Positions 36,156 to 46,559 of a DNA stretch of 64,000 bases are shown in pieces. Source of the DNA: Monosporascus cannonballus. Taxonomy: Eukaryota; Ascomycota; Sordariomycetes; Xylariales. Below the pieces are notes generated by a model that searched no databases, was not told the origin of the DNA, and was given only the letters and a program-made list of their open reading frames with translations. The position numbers and the translations under genes are program-made. The stretch lies in NCBI GenBank assembly GCA_004154925.1, contig QJNS01000729.1, positions 1 through 64,000 on the forward strand, read 5' to 3'. The number at the start of each line of letters is the position of its first letter. The stretch's first letter is position 1.

Positions 36156-37665
36156 CTAGGCTGTCGTCTTGATTCCTTCACTGGGCAAAAAGCCACGGAT
36201 CTTCTTCCTACGACACTTGGGGGGGACCGTAGCGTTGTCTGTCTCGAAAATATTCAACGGAAATGCATCGGCTATCGCCTGGTAACCAGCAACGTTAGGG
36301 TGCAAATGATCTCCCCCATCATATTCAGCTGCCAGAACGGTCGGATCCGAGGCGTCGGCTACGATGCTTGCGAAGTCGATCACCGCGTCGAAGCTACCTT
36401 CTCCACCGCCCAGTATCCACTGGTTGACCATCTGCCTCGTCTGTTCTCTAGTGGGGTCACTGTAGGCCTGGCCTTCGCCACTGAACGGCATGGTGGTTGC
36501 CGCGAAAACCCTCAATCCGGCCGCCTTCGCGTCACTGGCGATCGTCTTGAATGCCGAGATGAGACCATTCCCGATTTGCTCCTGCGTAGCCGGGTCGGTT
36601 GACGCCACACCTATGTCGTTCACCCCCTCAAAAATGAGGGCATACTTGACGCCGGCGGTTTCTAGGAGGTCACGTTGGTAACGCTGCATAAGGGGTGGGC
36701 CTAGACCTCCTGTGAGCACAGCGTTACCGCCCGCCGCTTGGTTGCACACGGCGATGTCCGTGAGACCGTTTTCCTGCATTTTGGCGAGTAAAAGATCGGG
36801 CCAACTGAGAAATCTGTAAGTAACGCAACTGGAAAACAGGTACTAGGTAGGGATCGGTACCGGTTGTTCGCATTATTGTCGCTGCCACGGCCGTCTGTGA
36901 TGCTGTCGCCGAGAATCACCAGAGCTGATGTCGTCTGGGGCGCCCAAGCCTCTACCGCCGATAGGAAATACCAATGTACCACGCTGGCCTCCGTGATTGA
37001 CGACTCATTCAGATAATTGCCCTGCTGCATCCATGACGTCGTCCGGCTGCCTGGATGTCCGGTAACACTCGTTCCCGACTGACCCACTTCGAAGTACAGG
37101 TTCACAGTGATCATTGACCGCGGGCTAACCTTGAAGTCGATCGGGTCCGTGTAAACTACTTCTCCCATGGGGACAGTGACCGATGGAGAGCCATTGAACG
37201 TAAGGCCCATCAGTGTCTCAGTATCTATGTCACCGACGCCGGCTTGTCCCCCAGTGGGCAGCGCAATGGAAGCGGCGGTGATGGGGAGCTCGCTCCCCCC
37301 GAACGTGTTAGATATCTGTAAGCGGATCCTATCCGTGCCTATTGACATATGGAGCGTCTGGCGGAGTGTTGCATCTTGGAACACGGACGTGCTCGTCTAT
37401 GGCCATGTTAGGGATCGATCTTGCACTTTTACGAGAACGCACGACGTACGAATGGCTCTGGTGGCAGATTGTGCGGCTCAACAAGCTGTGGCATCGACGT
37501 CCATGTTGCTACCCAGTGGAAATTCCCAGTTTCATTTCCTGCGCGTTTCCCCGAGGAACCTGCTGAAACAGCGCTGGTATATGGCGAGAGCGCTAGCCAG
37601 ATAACCAGGGCTGAAATACTGAAGCTGAAGCGTCTCAGCTCAGGGATAAACGATAGAACGGACAT
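36156..37665 (-). CDS. Secreted SGNH/GDSL-family esterase, three exons, intact
   Basis: Exons 37,665-37,450, 37,396-36,861 and 36,804-36,156 join in frame to 466 codons plus stop. A signal peptide is visible: N-terminal region to residue 14, hydrophobic core about 15-30 (ISALVIWLAL), probable cleavage after AVSA (35). The SGNH catalytic blocks are complete: GDSITDGRG with the nucleophile Ser237, NQAAGGN (272-278) with the oxyanion Gly, EGVNDIG with Asn313, and DHLHPN with Asp416 and His419. The N-terminal part WVATWTSMPQLVEP and later DATLRQTLH and GHPGSRTTSW are typical of the extracellular XynE-like branch of SGNH hydrolases, which tend to deacylate polysaccharide or lipid esters. The substrate is not determinable here; a plant-cell-wall acetyl esterase is inference. 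At first glance the gene looks frameshifted near 36,830, but that is an intron. It is the only clearly intact protein gene in the window. The start ATG has A at -3. Confidence 0.93.
36805..36860 (-). other. Intron 2 of the esterase gene (56 nt, phase 2)
   Basis: On the minus strand it starts GTACCG and ends TTTCTCAG. Removal restores NANNR-WPDLLLAKMQ, the expected continuation after the GDS block. An earlier AG (TTACAG) would break the frame, so the second AG is used. Confidence 0.88.
37397..37449 (-). other. Intron 1 of the esterase gene (53 nt, phase 0)
   Basis: On the minus strand the intron starts GTACGT and ends CATAG, with a branch-site match CCCTAAC 13 nt before the end. Removal joins ...LPPEPF to TSTSVFQDATLRQTLH and keeps the family consensus in frame. 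Short introns with a CTAAC branch site are typical of filamentous ascomycetes. Confidence 0.9.
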
Positions 37666-37727
37666 TTTCCAGGTGACTTACAGTTAGAGAAGCGCCAAGA
37701 GGCGGCAATAGAAGCTGCACCATGGCT

Positions 37728-37740
37728 TGTATATATCTAG
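37728..37740 (-). promoter_or_regulatory. TATA-like box upstream of the esterase start
   Basis: On the minus strand GATATATACAAG lies about 65-70 nt before the ATG at 37,665. It is the best TATA-like match in the GC-normal upstream DNA. A GTAAGT also lies 12-17 nt before the ATG, so a 5' UTR intron is possible. Neither can be confirmed without transcript data. Confidence 0.4.
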
Positions 37741-38450
37741 CTTATCCTTGCTGAAGCGATTGAGAATGAGAAGCACGGAAGGAAGGCTTCCGCGGCTGGC
37801 TATATTACCGTGCAACCGGAACAATATAGGATCCGTTAAGCCGGGACGACCAGACAAAACCGTGGCAGGAACGCACGGAAAGGGAATGGTGCATCTTGGA
37901 TAAGTTGTGAGTAGGCGATCTAGATGGGACCTAACCAGTACGGCTGCCGATTCCGGATGCAACACTCCAAGCATGGCCCCACCACGCTCCGGGAGTACTG
38001 ATATACAATAGCGAGAGCTCGTTCATCGCCAGGTGCCGGGAAGCGCTGGACTGGCGGTCCGACGACCCCTGGCCTTTGAGTCCATCTGCGTGCCGAGGCT
38101 TGGCAGCGACTGATAGCGCTAGACGGCTCCAGGGCAGGCGCTGTAGGCTGCGCACCAGCGATTTGAAAAGCTTGGCCATCTGGCACTCGGACGACGGCAA
38201 CGTTCTGCAGATTAGACGGCCACCAGTTGGGGCCGTCGAAAGGGAGGCGCTGCACCCGACGCAAGTGAGGGGTGGTTCGAGCTGCCGCGTAGACGTAGCT
38301 GATGGGTGGAAGGACCCAGAGGCCATGATACGTCCCGACTCCCATGCAAGTATCGAATCCTACGCAGCACCTGTGCATGAAGGTGGAGTGGCCAGGCGCA
38401 GTGCTGGACCAGCTGTGCTTATTTCCGAGTGGATGAGATCCGAATCCTAA
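37741..38450. other. GC-normal region with unassigned open frames
   Basis: Overlapping frames of 124-152 codons occur on both strands (minus 38,378-37,920 and 38,326-37,931; plus 38,076-38,450). None has a recognisable domain. The composition matches the esterase gene and shows no RIP-type damage. It might be a diverged or broken gene, or the long promoter of the esterase. Confidence 0.35.
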
Positions 38451-39300
38451 GGTGTTACATGAGAACCTAGCTATTCGCTATAGTTGCATGGACTTTGTTC
38501 TGCGTAGTAGAATTGACCCTTGAGATAACTTAGGCCGACACCGCAGCTGGCTACCAAATTGACGATGGCGGATTATTAGGGACTAGTCCATAAGACGCCC
38601 ACGGCTGGAAGGGCTGGCTTTCTACCAGGGCACCTTCCTTCGTGATGTTGGTTTCGCTTAGCGCACCCTTCCCTCCGGTATCCCGGGTGCTCTCCGACGT
38701 CAAAGCCGGGCCTTTGCGCCGGACTTGGTGCCCCTTTAATAGAAAGTGCCCCGAATCAAAACGTATCGCTGCCAATATTGCTATGCGAGCTCCTTTAACT
38801 GCAGGAAGTTATCCCGGACGCTCCCACATCAGCAATACTGCTCTTGCTCCCAACAACCGCTCTTTGAGGGTTCGCACAACGAAGCCTACCTAATCAATAG
38901 ATTGAGGTCCAATTATGAAAGAACTTCCAACTCACCTCGGATGTGAGCTGAAGATAGCTAGGCTCTGCTTGGCAAAGGCCTCTATTAAAGCTTGAAGTGC
39001 GAGTGACGCGCTAGTAAATCTTGAGGCCATTGCGACCCCCTGCGTTGGAGGGAATTGCTTGTTGCAACGCTATCCACCTGAATATTCGGTATCCCACTTC
39101 GGATGTATTGTGTCAACTTCACCTCTTCAGGAACACCTTGGCCCCCCACGAGCCAGCCCACCTAGAAGCGGCCCTTCATACTGCACAGCAGGGTACTTAG
39201 ACTCTCTTTCGGCAGCGATAGGAGAATCGTTGGGCTATCCAGCGATTGGAATCTGCTTACTGGAATTCACAGGCTCGGCTGGTCTTACCTAAACCATGAA
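38451..39300. other. GC-normal region, no recognisable gene
   Basis: Open frames are short (66-83 codons) and overlap. A plus-strand stretch at 38,760-38,850 reads YRCQYCYASSF and then LPHQQYCSCS, Cys-rich and vaguely zinc-finger-like, but the frame is closed by stops just upstream and lacks a clear CX2C...HX3-4H pattern. I do not assign a gene. Confidence 0.35.
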
Positions 39301-39304
39301 GCAT

Positions 39305-39620
39305 AACTGGTTACGGCTACGGCCAATAGCGTGGAGAGATGCTTGGTCCCTGTGTCCCGTTGCGGTTGCGGCCAAGACTTGGAAATGACTCGGGGGGCTT
39401 TGCGAGTAAAACCGTCTGTGGCTACGCCTATGACTTGAACAAGCTCCAAGGCCATCGCCCCAGGTCGAATCCGTCTACGGCTACGGCCGTAGGTTTGGAT
39501 AGATTTGGAGCGGCATTTAAGGGAGTCAACCCGGTCTGCGGCTACGGCCCAGCCATGGAAAGCTTGACTTTCAGGGGCTACGGTCCTGTCACCGGGTGCG
39601 TGTTACACTGCCTGTAGTGG
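39305..39620. repeat. Cluster of imperfect 50-60-bp repeats with a GGCTACGG core
   Basis: Five units start near 39,309, 39,358, 39,412, 39,471 and 39,531. Each begins with a variant of CGTCTACGGCTACGGCC and is followed by a TTGGA-like segment (GACTTGGAAAT, GACTTGAACAA, GTTTGGATAG, CATGGAAAGC). A further core is at 39,571 (GGGGCTACGG) and a weaker one at 39,770 (CACGGCTAC). The spacing grows from about 50 to 61 bp. Plus-strand open frames in this region follow the repeats and are probably not genes. Confidence 0.6.
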
Positions 39621-40013
39621 CGAATGTTTTTCATCGCGTTCTCCAGTTCACTGGGGACGCGAAGAAGAGCGAGAGTCCACAATGGTCTCAGCTTACTCAA
39701 GACCGCACAAGCTAACGGATTGAGAAGCAATGCTTATACTTGTGGGTGATTTCCATGCGAGTGAAGCTGTTCACGGCTACAACTAAAGGGGCTTGGAAAT
39801 CCTCAGTGCCAACGAATCACGACAGTTTTTCCTGGCAGGCCCCGCCGTCTTGCCGGTATCCAATCACAGGAAATTCTGGCGTGTTCCGATCCCATCCTAG
39901 CGTTTACCTTCGGGCTACCCCGCCTCTAGCTGGGCCCCCAAAGAAAAGCTTTGAATATATGGACCCCGAGGAAGAAAGCAAATCAACCCACCGTCTCTAG
40001 ACAGCACGCAGAG
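39621..40013. other. GC-normal spacer before the tRNA
   Basis: An 86-codon plus-strand frame (39,740-40,000) has no recognisable domain. Otherwise nothing specific is seen. It forms the 5' flank of the tRNA gene. Confidence 0.45.
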
Positions 40014-40149
40014 GCCCGGTTAGCTCAATTGGCTAGAGCATTGGAGAAAGGAGACCCTCCCTATACCATATAAGCTATGTACTAACATCTTAGCAGCTTT
40101 TACGAAGTAGAAAATCCAAAGGTTGCGGGTTCGAGTCCCGCATCGGGCG
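40014..40149 (+). tRNA. tRNA-Lys(UUU)-like gene with an 11-nt intron and a 51-nt extra insertion
   Basis: The acceptor stem GCCCGGT pairs with ATCGGGC (40,142-40,148). The D arm is GCTC...GAGC. The anticodon stem TTGGA (40,041-40,045) pairs with TCCAA (40,115-40,119). The T arm is GCGGG-TTCGAGT-CCCGC. A box TAGCTCAATTGG and B box GGTTCGAGTCC are intact. A normal loop CTTTTAA with anticodon TTT is obtained from CTTTTA (40,097-40,102) plus A40,114, leaving CGAAGTAGAAA (40,103-40,113) as a canonical 37/38 intron. However, 51 nt (40,046-40,096) are inserted between positions 31 and 32, where nuclear tRNA introns are not expected. Unless removed by an unusual route, this would make the gene a pseudogene. 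Confidence 0.8.
40046..40096 (+). other. 51-nt insertion in the anticodon stem-loop of the tRNA gene
   Basis: The insertion starts GAAAGGAGACCCTCC, which can fold as a GGAG/CTCC hairpin, and ends TACTAACATCTTAGCAG. The end resembles the 3' part of a spliceosomal intron (perfect TACTAAC branch box, CAG end), but there is no GT donor at the start. Its origin is unknown. Confidence 0.7.
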
Positions 40150-43100
40150 GCTTTCCGGCGTAGTTTCTTTTTGCATTTTGCTGGTATTGGCTTAAGTGGA
40201 GAATGTCGAACGTTTCTGGATCGTCAAATCAGACTCTCAATGTCATCTCAATGTGTTTCTATTTTCTTTCGCATTTATGTTGCTGTTCTTTAACTGTTTG
40301 TACATCAATATCTATATATACTTTCGTAGACATAATACTTCGAATCGTACGTCTACCGGGGATCCTAAGTACTTAGAGTTTTAGTAAACAAATGCCCTTG
40401 AGCAGCGAAACAGTGTAAGAATAACAGGGCCGACTGGTATATCCCCTATAAGAAATAATAGGGGCACCTTATTACCGTTTGCCTTATCGCGATCAGTACC
40501 CCATTTTGAGAGTTATGGCGCCTGCGGCGTAGCAGCCGTAGCCATAGCTATAGGTTTTGATTAAGAAATAACTGTTAAATGTTCAATATATTAAATAAAC
40601 CCTTTTAAGACCTTTATTTATAAGAATACAAAAATTTTCAAAATAAAACCCAATAATAAGTTATGATTTTTCTAGCCCATTTTATACATTTTTATACAAA
40701 TTTTATAAATATAACTTTAATTTAATATTACTTATATTACAATCACCAGACGTTAATTTAAAATTAAAATTGGTATTTTTTTTTTACATATGTTTAGTTT
40801 GAATTAAGGTCGAATTAATATTATTAGGTTTAAAAAATAACTGAATATTTCGTTTTATGTATATTAAATTTTATAATCTTATTTCCACTAATATAATAAT
40901 AATATATCTTTACGAATGATAATAATAAAATATAAAGCTTAAAATTATTTATAATAAATTTAAAAACATATATTTTTTCTAATCAGCTTTATATGCATAT
41001 AAAATTTAAATATTTATAATATATATTTCAAATTTTCGAATATATAAGTTTTCGAAACGAAATATGTAATTTTGTATAATAATGTTTTTAGTATTTTGTC
41101 TATGAAAATATAATTAACTTATATATTAATGTTATATATACGGCCGATAACCTTATAAAAACTTTCCGTCGTTATTTTATTCTCCTTATATTAAACGTTA
41201 TTTTTAACGAATAAAGCTGAAGTTTATAAAAAACCTAAGATTAATATAATATATATTTTAGATTTTCTCCAAAACATATTTTTTCGTTATTAAAATAAAT
41301 TTTAGAAAGATTTTACTTATTTAAGCCTTTTTTTATAACCCATATAATTATTATTCAATTTATATTATTAATTAAACTGGCGCTAAAATATCAAATCTTT
41401 ATATCAGTAATTTTATATTGTATTTCTATTTTAATATCCGTAAATACGAAAAAAACTTGAAATACAAATATTCGATTATAAACTCGCCGGATAATATAAT
41501 TAAATAATTTTTTGTTTTATATAAAAGTTAAATAAGTAATTTTAAGTGATCATGTTAAATTTTCTTTTAGAATAACGGTATCATTTGATTATTATTAATA
41601 AAACATGTTTATTATTGAAGTTCAAAAGACTTTAGGTCTAAATATATTAATATTCGCATTCTGCGTTTTATTAATATATATTAATTTACTTATATAACAA
41701 CCGTTAATAATTGTATAAAAGATATAAAATTTGGCGACATTCGTTAAATTGACAACTTAACTAATTATAATTACAAAGCGGATATCCGGCGATTAATATT
41801 AATTATGGCGGAATCGCTTTGATAATTTTTCTTATACTTAAATATTATAGTTTATTTTAACAGCAATTATATTTTTTAATTAAATAATATATCTGAATTC
41901 ATAATATTTCTTAAATTTAACTTAATAATATACATTTTATTATTTACATTATTATTTATATTAATAATACTGCGAAAATTGAAAATATCTGCATTTACTT
42001 AATTAAAACTATATTAAACGAGATAAATTTATCGATAGTTCTTTAAAAAATTAAAGTTTTAGAATTTTAAAATGTTTTACAAATAAAAATTTATGATAAA
42101 TATTTGATGGACCAGCTCGCAATTATAATCGATTGAAAAGAATTAATTCTAAATAAGTTGTATTATTTATATTTCATTAAATATTTTATAAATACATCAC
42201 TAAATTTTTAAATATAAAAATATAAAATTGTTTAAAAAAAGCCTAGCCTCGGTAAATCAAAAAATTATATTATTTATTAAAATAGAAAATTCATAGTAAC
42301 AATTATAATTCATATTTTATCACATATACTCCCGATCAAAACAAAATAAATATCGAATCGCAATCTTATTTTTCCGCCAGTTAAAATATTATCCATATTA
42401 TTCTTAAAGTTTTGAAATAAAATAGTATTATTTTACATTACCAAACGAAACCAAGTGTTTAATAATACGTATTATTTTTCGATAAATATAAATTTATTGT
42501 AAATTTAATATATTTGAAAAAAAATTAAAGTTGCTACGTTGAAAAGAAATCGTAGTAACATTATTGATATTAAAATGTATTATAATATATATATTCCTAA
42601 TCTTTTCCATTTAGCGAAACTCGTTAATTCGAAAATAGTACCATTAAAATAACTAAAAGCCGGGTTTATAAAAGCGTCTATTTGAGTAATAATTAAGTCT
42701 TTATATCAACAACGAGCAAACGAATTTTTTTTAATACGGTTATTTTCGTTTAACGATAAAATAGTAAAATAAGTATTTAGTTTATTAAATTTAATTGGTT
42801 TTTGTTTAAGAAATTCTCGAATAAATTAAACGAAATGAAGTTCTGCACTTAATTTAGAACAGAATTTAATTAAATCAAATAATTCTCGATTTTAATAAAT
42901 AATGATATAAAAATGTTTCGAAAAGCCGTTTATTTTTTGCATTATGTACAGTATTTTTAAAAAAAATTTATTTTCAATTTTATAAAAATATAAGTAATGT
43001 TTTAAAAATAACGAAATTCGTTTAATTTGAAATAACGGTGCCATATTTTAATATCGTAAACAAATTTACACAGATTACGGGTTATTATTATAAATTCGAT

Positions 43101-43384
43101 AAACATCGAAAAAAAGTATAAAAATGCCGTAAATTATATTTAGTTTTATTTAGAATATATTATATATACTTTTTCGGTTTATATTAGCAATGAAGAATTT
43201 CACGATAATATCTATAATTTGAATGTGTATTAAGTATATAAATTTAATATTTTTTCGATGTTTAATTGTAGTTTTAATTGTAATAATCCTTAAATTTATA
43301 TTTATAATTTAGGACGTATTAGATAACTTTATGTAGGAATTTGTTTAGATCTTTTTATTTGTAATATTAAAAGTTTTCAGCCGT
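40150..43384. other. Island edge, then AT-rich DNA without genes
   Basis: Up to about 40,560 the sequence is GC-normal. It includes a hairpin around 40,443-40,463 (CCCCTAT...ATAGGGG) and a copy of the GGCTACGG motif in reverse (GTAGCAGCCGTAGCCATAGC near 40,529). A 62-codon frame at 40,196-40,384 has no recognisable motif. From 40,560 to 43,384 the DNA is strongly AT-rich, with no gene or element motif recognised. Confidence 0.55.
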
Positions 43385-43676
43385 GGTATCCCTTATTCCA
43401 AATCATAAGAACCAATACGCATAATATGAGACAAATATAAAGAAACGAATTAACAAATAACAAACATAAACTAAGTACATAAGGACACCAAAGACCCCAA
43501 TATCCCATAATATACAGTAAGATAAACCCAGATATTAATTTCATATTTACATAATAGCTATATAAATTATGTTATTAACTTAATTATTTTAGATAATAAT
43601 ATTAACTTAGGTATTAAGGCTTAATAACTTAAAATCAGTTCTCGATTTTATTGTACCAGATATACTTAAAGCGGCT

Positions 43677-43684
43677 ATAAATAG
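43677..43684 (+). promoter_or_regulatory. TATA box upstream of the Rep relic
   Basis: TATAAATA lies about 70-170 bp before the recognisable start of the Rep frame, in a locally less decayed context (GCGGCTATAAATAGCTAGCC). It is plausible as the complementary-sense promoter of the ancestral virus. In AT-rich DNA a chance match cannot be excluded. Confidence 0.4.
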
Positions 43685-43751
43685 CTAGCCCTTTAATAAA
43701 TAACCAAAGAACTTTTTCGACCTCGAAGCAAGAATTGCTAATACCGCATAA

Positions 43752-44642
43752 ACCATACCAAATATACGAAAGAATTTTCCAAAGCTAGTTTTAAAAGATT
43801 TACTTGCCGATAATACGGGCCGATTTAGATTAACGGCTAAATCCGTTTTTCTTACATACCCAAAATGCTACCTGGATTTATAAGAATTTATTGCAGGAAT
43901 TAATAAATTTAACTTTTAATAATATTACGTTATCCGTAAAGAATATAAAAACGGCACCCCTTATTTTTACGTAATCGGAAAATGGGTATAAAAAAATTTA
44001 AAAAACCCTTATTACTTTAATATTAAGGGATTTTATTTTAATATTACCAGAATATACAATAAATTAGCGGCTTGGCATTATTTTTATAAAAGCAAAAAAC
44101 GTTTAACTTATATCGGCGGCAATATGACAAAATTAAGGTTATTAAAAAAAATTAAAGAAAATTTTTGGTCGGCAGCAACGATAATTATTAATAAGGACGA
44201 GTTCGTATTCCGTTTTAAATTAAACGTATTTAAAATTTTGATATTTAATTACGGCAATATACGTTCCTATATAGACAACTATTTTAAACTTCCGGTACCA
44301 ATATATACCTTATCTAAATTTGATAGAATATGGGACCTATTAAAAAAGGTTTCCGATTAGGTTAAAAAAAACCTAAAAAATCCACTAGGTAAACATTTTG
44401 CCTGTCGCCGCTGCGGCTTTACGGAGGGGATACCCCTTTTACCCTTTTTCTTTCGAGACCGGCAGCTCGAAGGCGTTAGTCCATAAAGACGCATTTTTTT
44501 GCATAACAAATATTTAATTAGGGGCTTTCCCGTTTTCCGATTACATAAATACATTTTGAATAAAATAATCCCTTTATTCCGAGGCCTTTTTTTTTCGTTT
44601 TTCGGAAAGACCCCCTTTTCCGGGGAAAGTTATATATATTAA
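43752..44642 (+). pseudogene. Relic of a CRESS-DNA virus replication-initiation protein (Rep, HUH nuclease domain)
   Basis: One frame stays in register for about 297 codons with only a handful of stops, mostly TAA/TAG as CAA or TGG decay would give. Rolling-circle motif I is visible as VFLTYPKC (43,845-43,868). The metal-binding motif II position reads P-Y-F-Y (43,959-43,970), with Tyr where HUH nucleases have His. A GRS-like segment IKGFYFNI follows (about 44,016-44,040). Motif III reads HYFYK (44,076-44,090), keeping the catalytic Tyr and the Lys. The frame continues with FWSAATIIINKDEF and further segments resembling the Rep central domain, including the 78-codon open stretch 44,124-44,360. 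A Walker-A helicase motif could not be found after 44,360, so the helicase is missing, unrecognisable or replaced. In the virus, Rep nicks the origin and starts rolling-circle replication. This copy is inactive. Confidence 0.8.
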
Positions 44643-45344
44643 TTGGAATTTACATAAATAAATAGGGTTATAGTAATTTATTTACGGTTTTACGATAAGC
44701 AAATTAATTAAATTAATATAATTTAATTAAAATCCCTTTATATATACGGAAATACCTATACATATAAAATAATATAAGTACGTTTATTAGGATTATATAT
44801 ATATATAATAGGAAAATAAGATGTTATTTTTATGTTATTTTTATATAATTAATATATAATAATAAACGACATATTTTTATACGATAAATAAAGGCTAAAA
44901 TTTTATAAATAAATATTCGGCTATTAATAAAGTTTTTCCGTTATAAATAAGTACGTACGAAAAATATATTTTCTTAATTAGGGATTATTATATATATATT
45001 TAATTAACGAAAATTTACGTTTATATATAAAGGTAAATAAAAAATGGATAAAAAGAAATTATATTTTTGTGGAGGTAAAAAAGTTTTTGCTGGTGGAAAT
45101 AAAAAAAGTAAAAATATTTGATAATAAGACGGAAACATTAAATTTATTTTTAGAAAATATAAAAAACGATAATAATTATTAATATTAAATATTTGATTTT
45201 TTCTAATAAAATATAACCCGAATATTTTTAAATTTTATTGCAGGTAAAATATGCTTAATAACCCGATTTAAAATAATAATAAAAGTTTTTAATTAACCCG
45301 ATTACTAATTCGATAAAATATTAAACCCAAAAAAAAACCCGAAA
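44643..45344. other. AT-rich spacer between the two convergent viral frames
   Basis: About 700 bp with no clear frame. A short plus-strand stretch after an ATG at 45,043 is Lys/Gly-rich and closes quickly. By position it corresponds to the short intergenic region of an ambisense CRESS genome, or to an inserted or deleted helicase segment that can no longer be read. Confidence 0.4.
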
Positions 45345-46559
45345 TTAAAAGCCCGAACGTTTATACGTTAATGGCTTATTTTTATTATTAGAATTAATTT
45401 CCATAATAAATAAATTAAATAACCGAAATATACGTTTTATAAAAAAAACGAAAATATAAACCATAATAAGGAAATAAATATTAAAATTAAATTTAATATC
45501 TTTCGTAATCCGCAAAAAATTATTTACGTTATTTTTAAATTTTAATTTCCGTAATATCCGAATATAAATATTAAAAAGCCGATTTTCCAAACTGTTAATA
45601 TTATAAATAAAACGTTTATTATAAATCTTATCGATAAAAACGCGTTTTTTTGCTTTACGTCGAATAAGTTAATAAATAGGAACTTTAAGTTTTACCGGTT
45701 CCAAAATAATATTATCGCCAAGTAAAAATTTACAGGCGCAAATATCCGTAACCCTTATAGGACCAAAAAAACGCCCAACAAATTCGGGTAACTGCAAATA
45801 ACCCGGAGAACCGGGAATAAAAATATTGTTATTAGGCTTATTATAGGCCCGAATAGCTAAAATACGCAGAATATAATTGCGCGATACGATAATATCAAAA
45901 TTTAACCGAATACTATTAATAATAATAATTTGCGTAATCCGATTATTAAATCGATAAACCTTATTATTAGGAATCAAAAAAACAAAATTAAAATTTTCCG
46001 TATAAATAATAAACGTATACCGAATTTTATCAAATTATTCCATAATTTTTTAACATAATAATTGGTAAAAGCGATTTTCCGCATAGTACGCATAAAGCGA
46101 TAAGATACGTACGGATAATTAAAATAATAGCGGTAACCGCCAGAAAACCCTTTAGACATAATAGCGCGGGAAATGATAATAAGGTTACCGATCGTAATCG
46201 TCGTAAAATTAATTAGAAAACTGGTATTAAAAAATAAAAATTTTACGTTTTTTTCTAATTAAATTACGTAAACGAAACGAAGGATAAAGGAAAAAATTTT
46301 TAGAAAAAGAAAAAGGCGGATAACGATAATCGAAAGAATAAGGATCATAAGGTAACGATCTTTTAGTATAATCAGGACCCTAAACTTTATAATTAGCAGT
46401 ATATTAATATTACGGAGAAAAAAAATTAACTAAAATACGTTAATACCGACGCGTATAACCAGAATAACGAATAATACCGTACTAACGATTAGGATAAAAC
46501 CTGGGACAATAACGGCAATAGCGGCGATAAGGATAATAAAGATAACGATAACGGAACAT
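45345..46559 (-). pseudogene. Convergent 405-codon frame, candidate capsid gene of the CRESS element
   Basis: A single minus-strand frame runs from an ATG at 46,559 to a stop at 45,345. It is interrupted by about a dozen in-frame stops but shows no frameshift. It begins MFRYRYLYYPYRRYCRYCPR, a very basic Tyr/Arg-rich N-terminus like those of many CRESS-virus capsid proteins. Open sub-stretches at 45,977-45,669 (with IFIPGSPGYLQLPEFVGRFF) and 45,590-45,345 lie in the same frame; the 46,159-45,974 open stretch is in another frame and is a shadow. The core did not match a capsid family that I recognise, so the call rests on length, N-terminal composition and the convergent position opposite Rep. 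An unrelated transposon gene is the alternative. Confidence 0.45.

Noticed and set aside
36700..36860. Apparent frameshift in the esterase gene between the GDS block and the following block
   Set aside because: A 56-nt GT...AG intron (36,805-36,860, minus strand) restores the frame and the family consensus, so the gene is intact.
36300..37604. Plus-strand open frames of 63-145 codons over the esterase gene
   Set aside because: They are antisense to a gene with full family motifs and have no motif of their own.
38746..38946. Cys-rich frame resembling a zinc finger
   Set aside because: It is closed by in-frame stops immediately upstream, starts with GTG only and lacks a proper Cys/His spacing.
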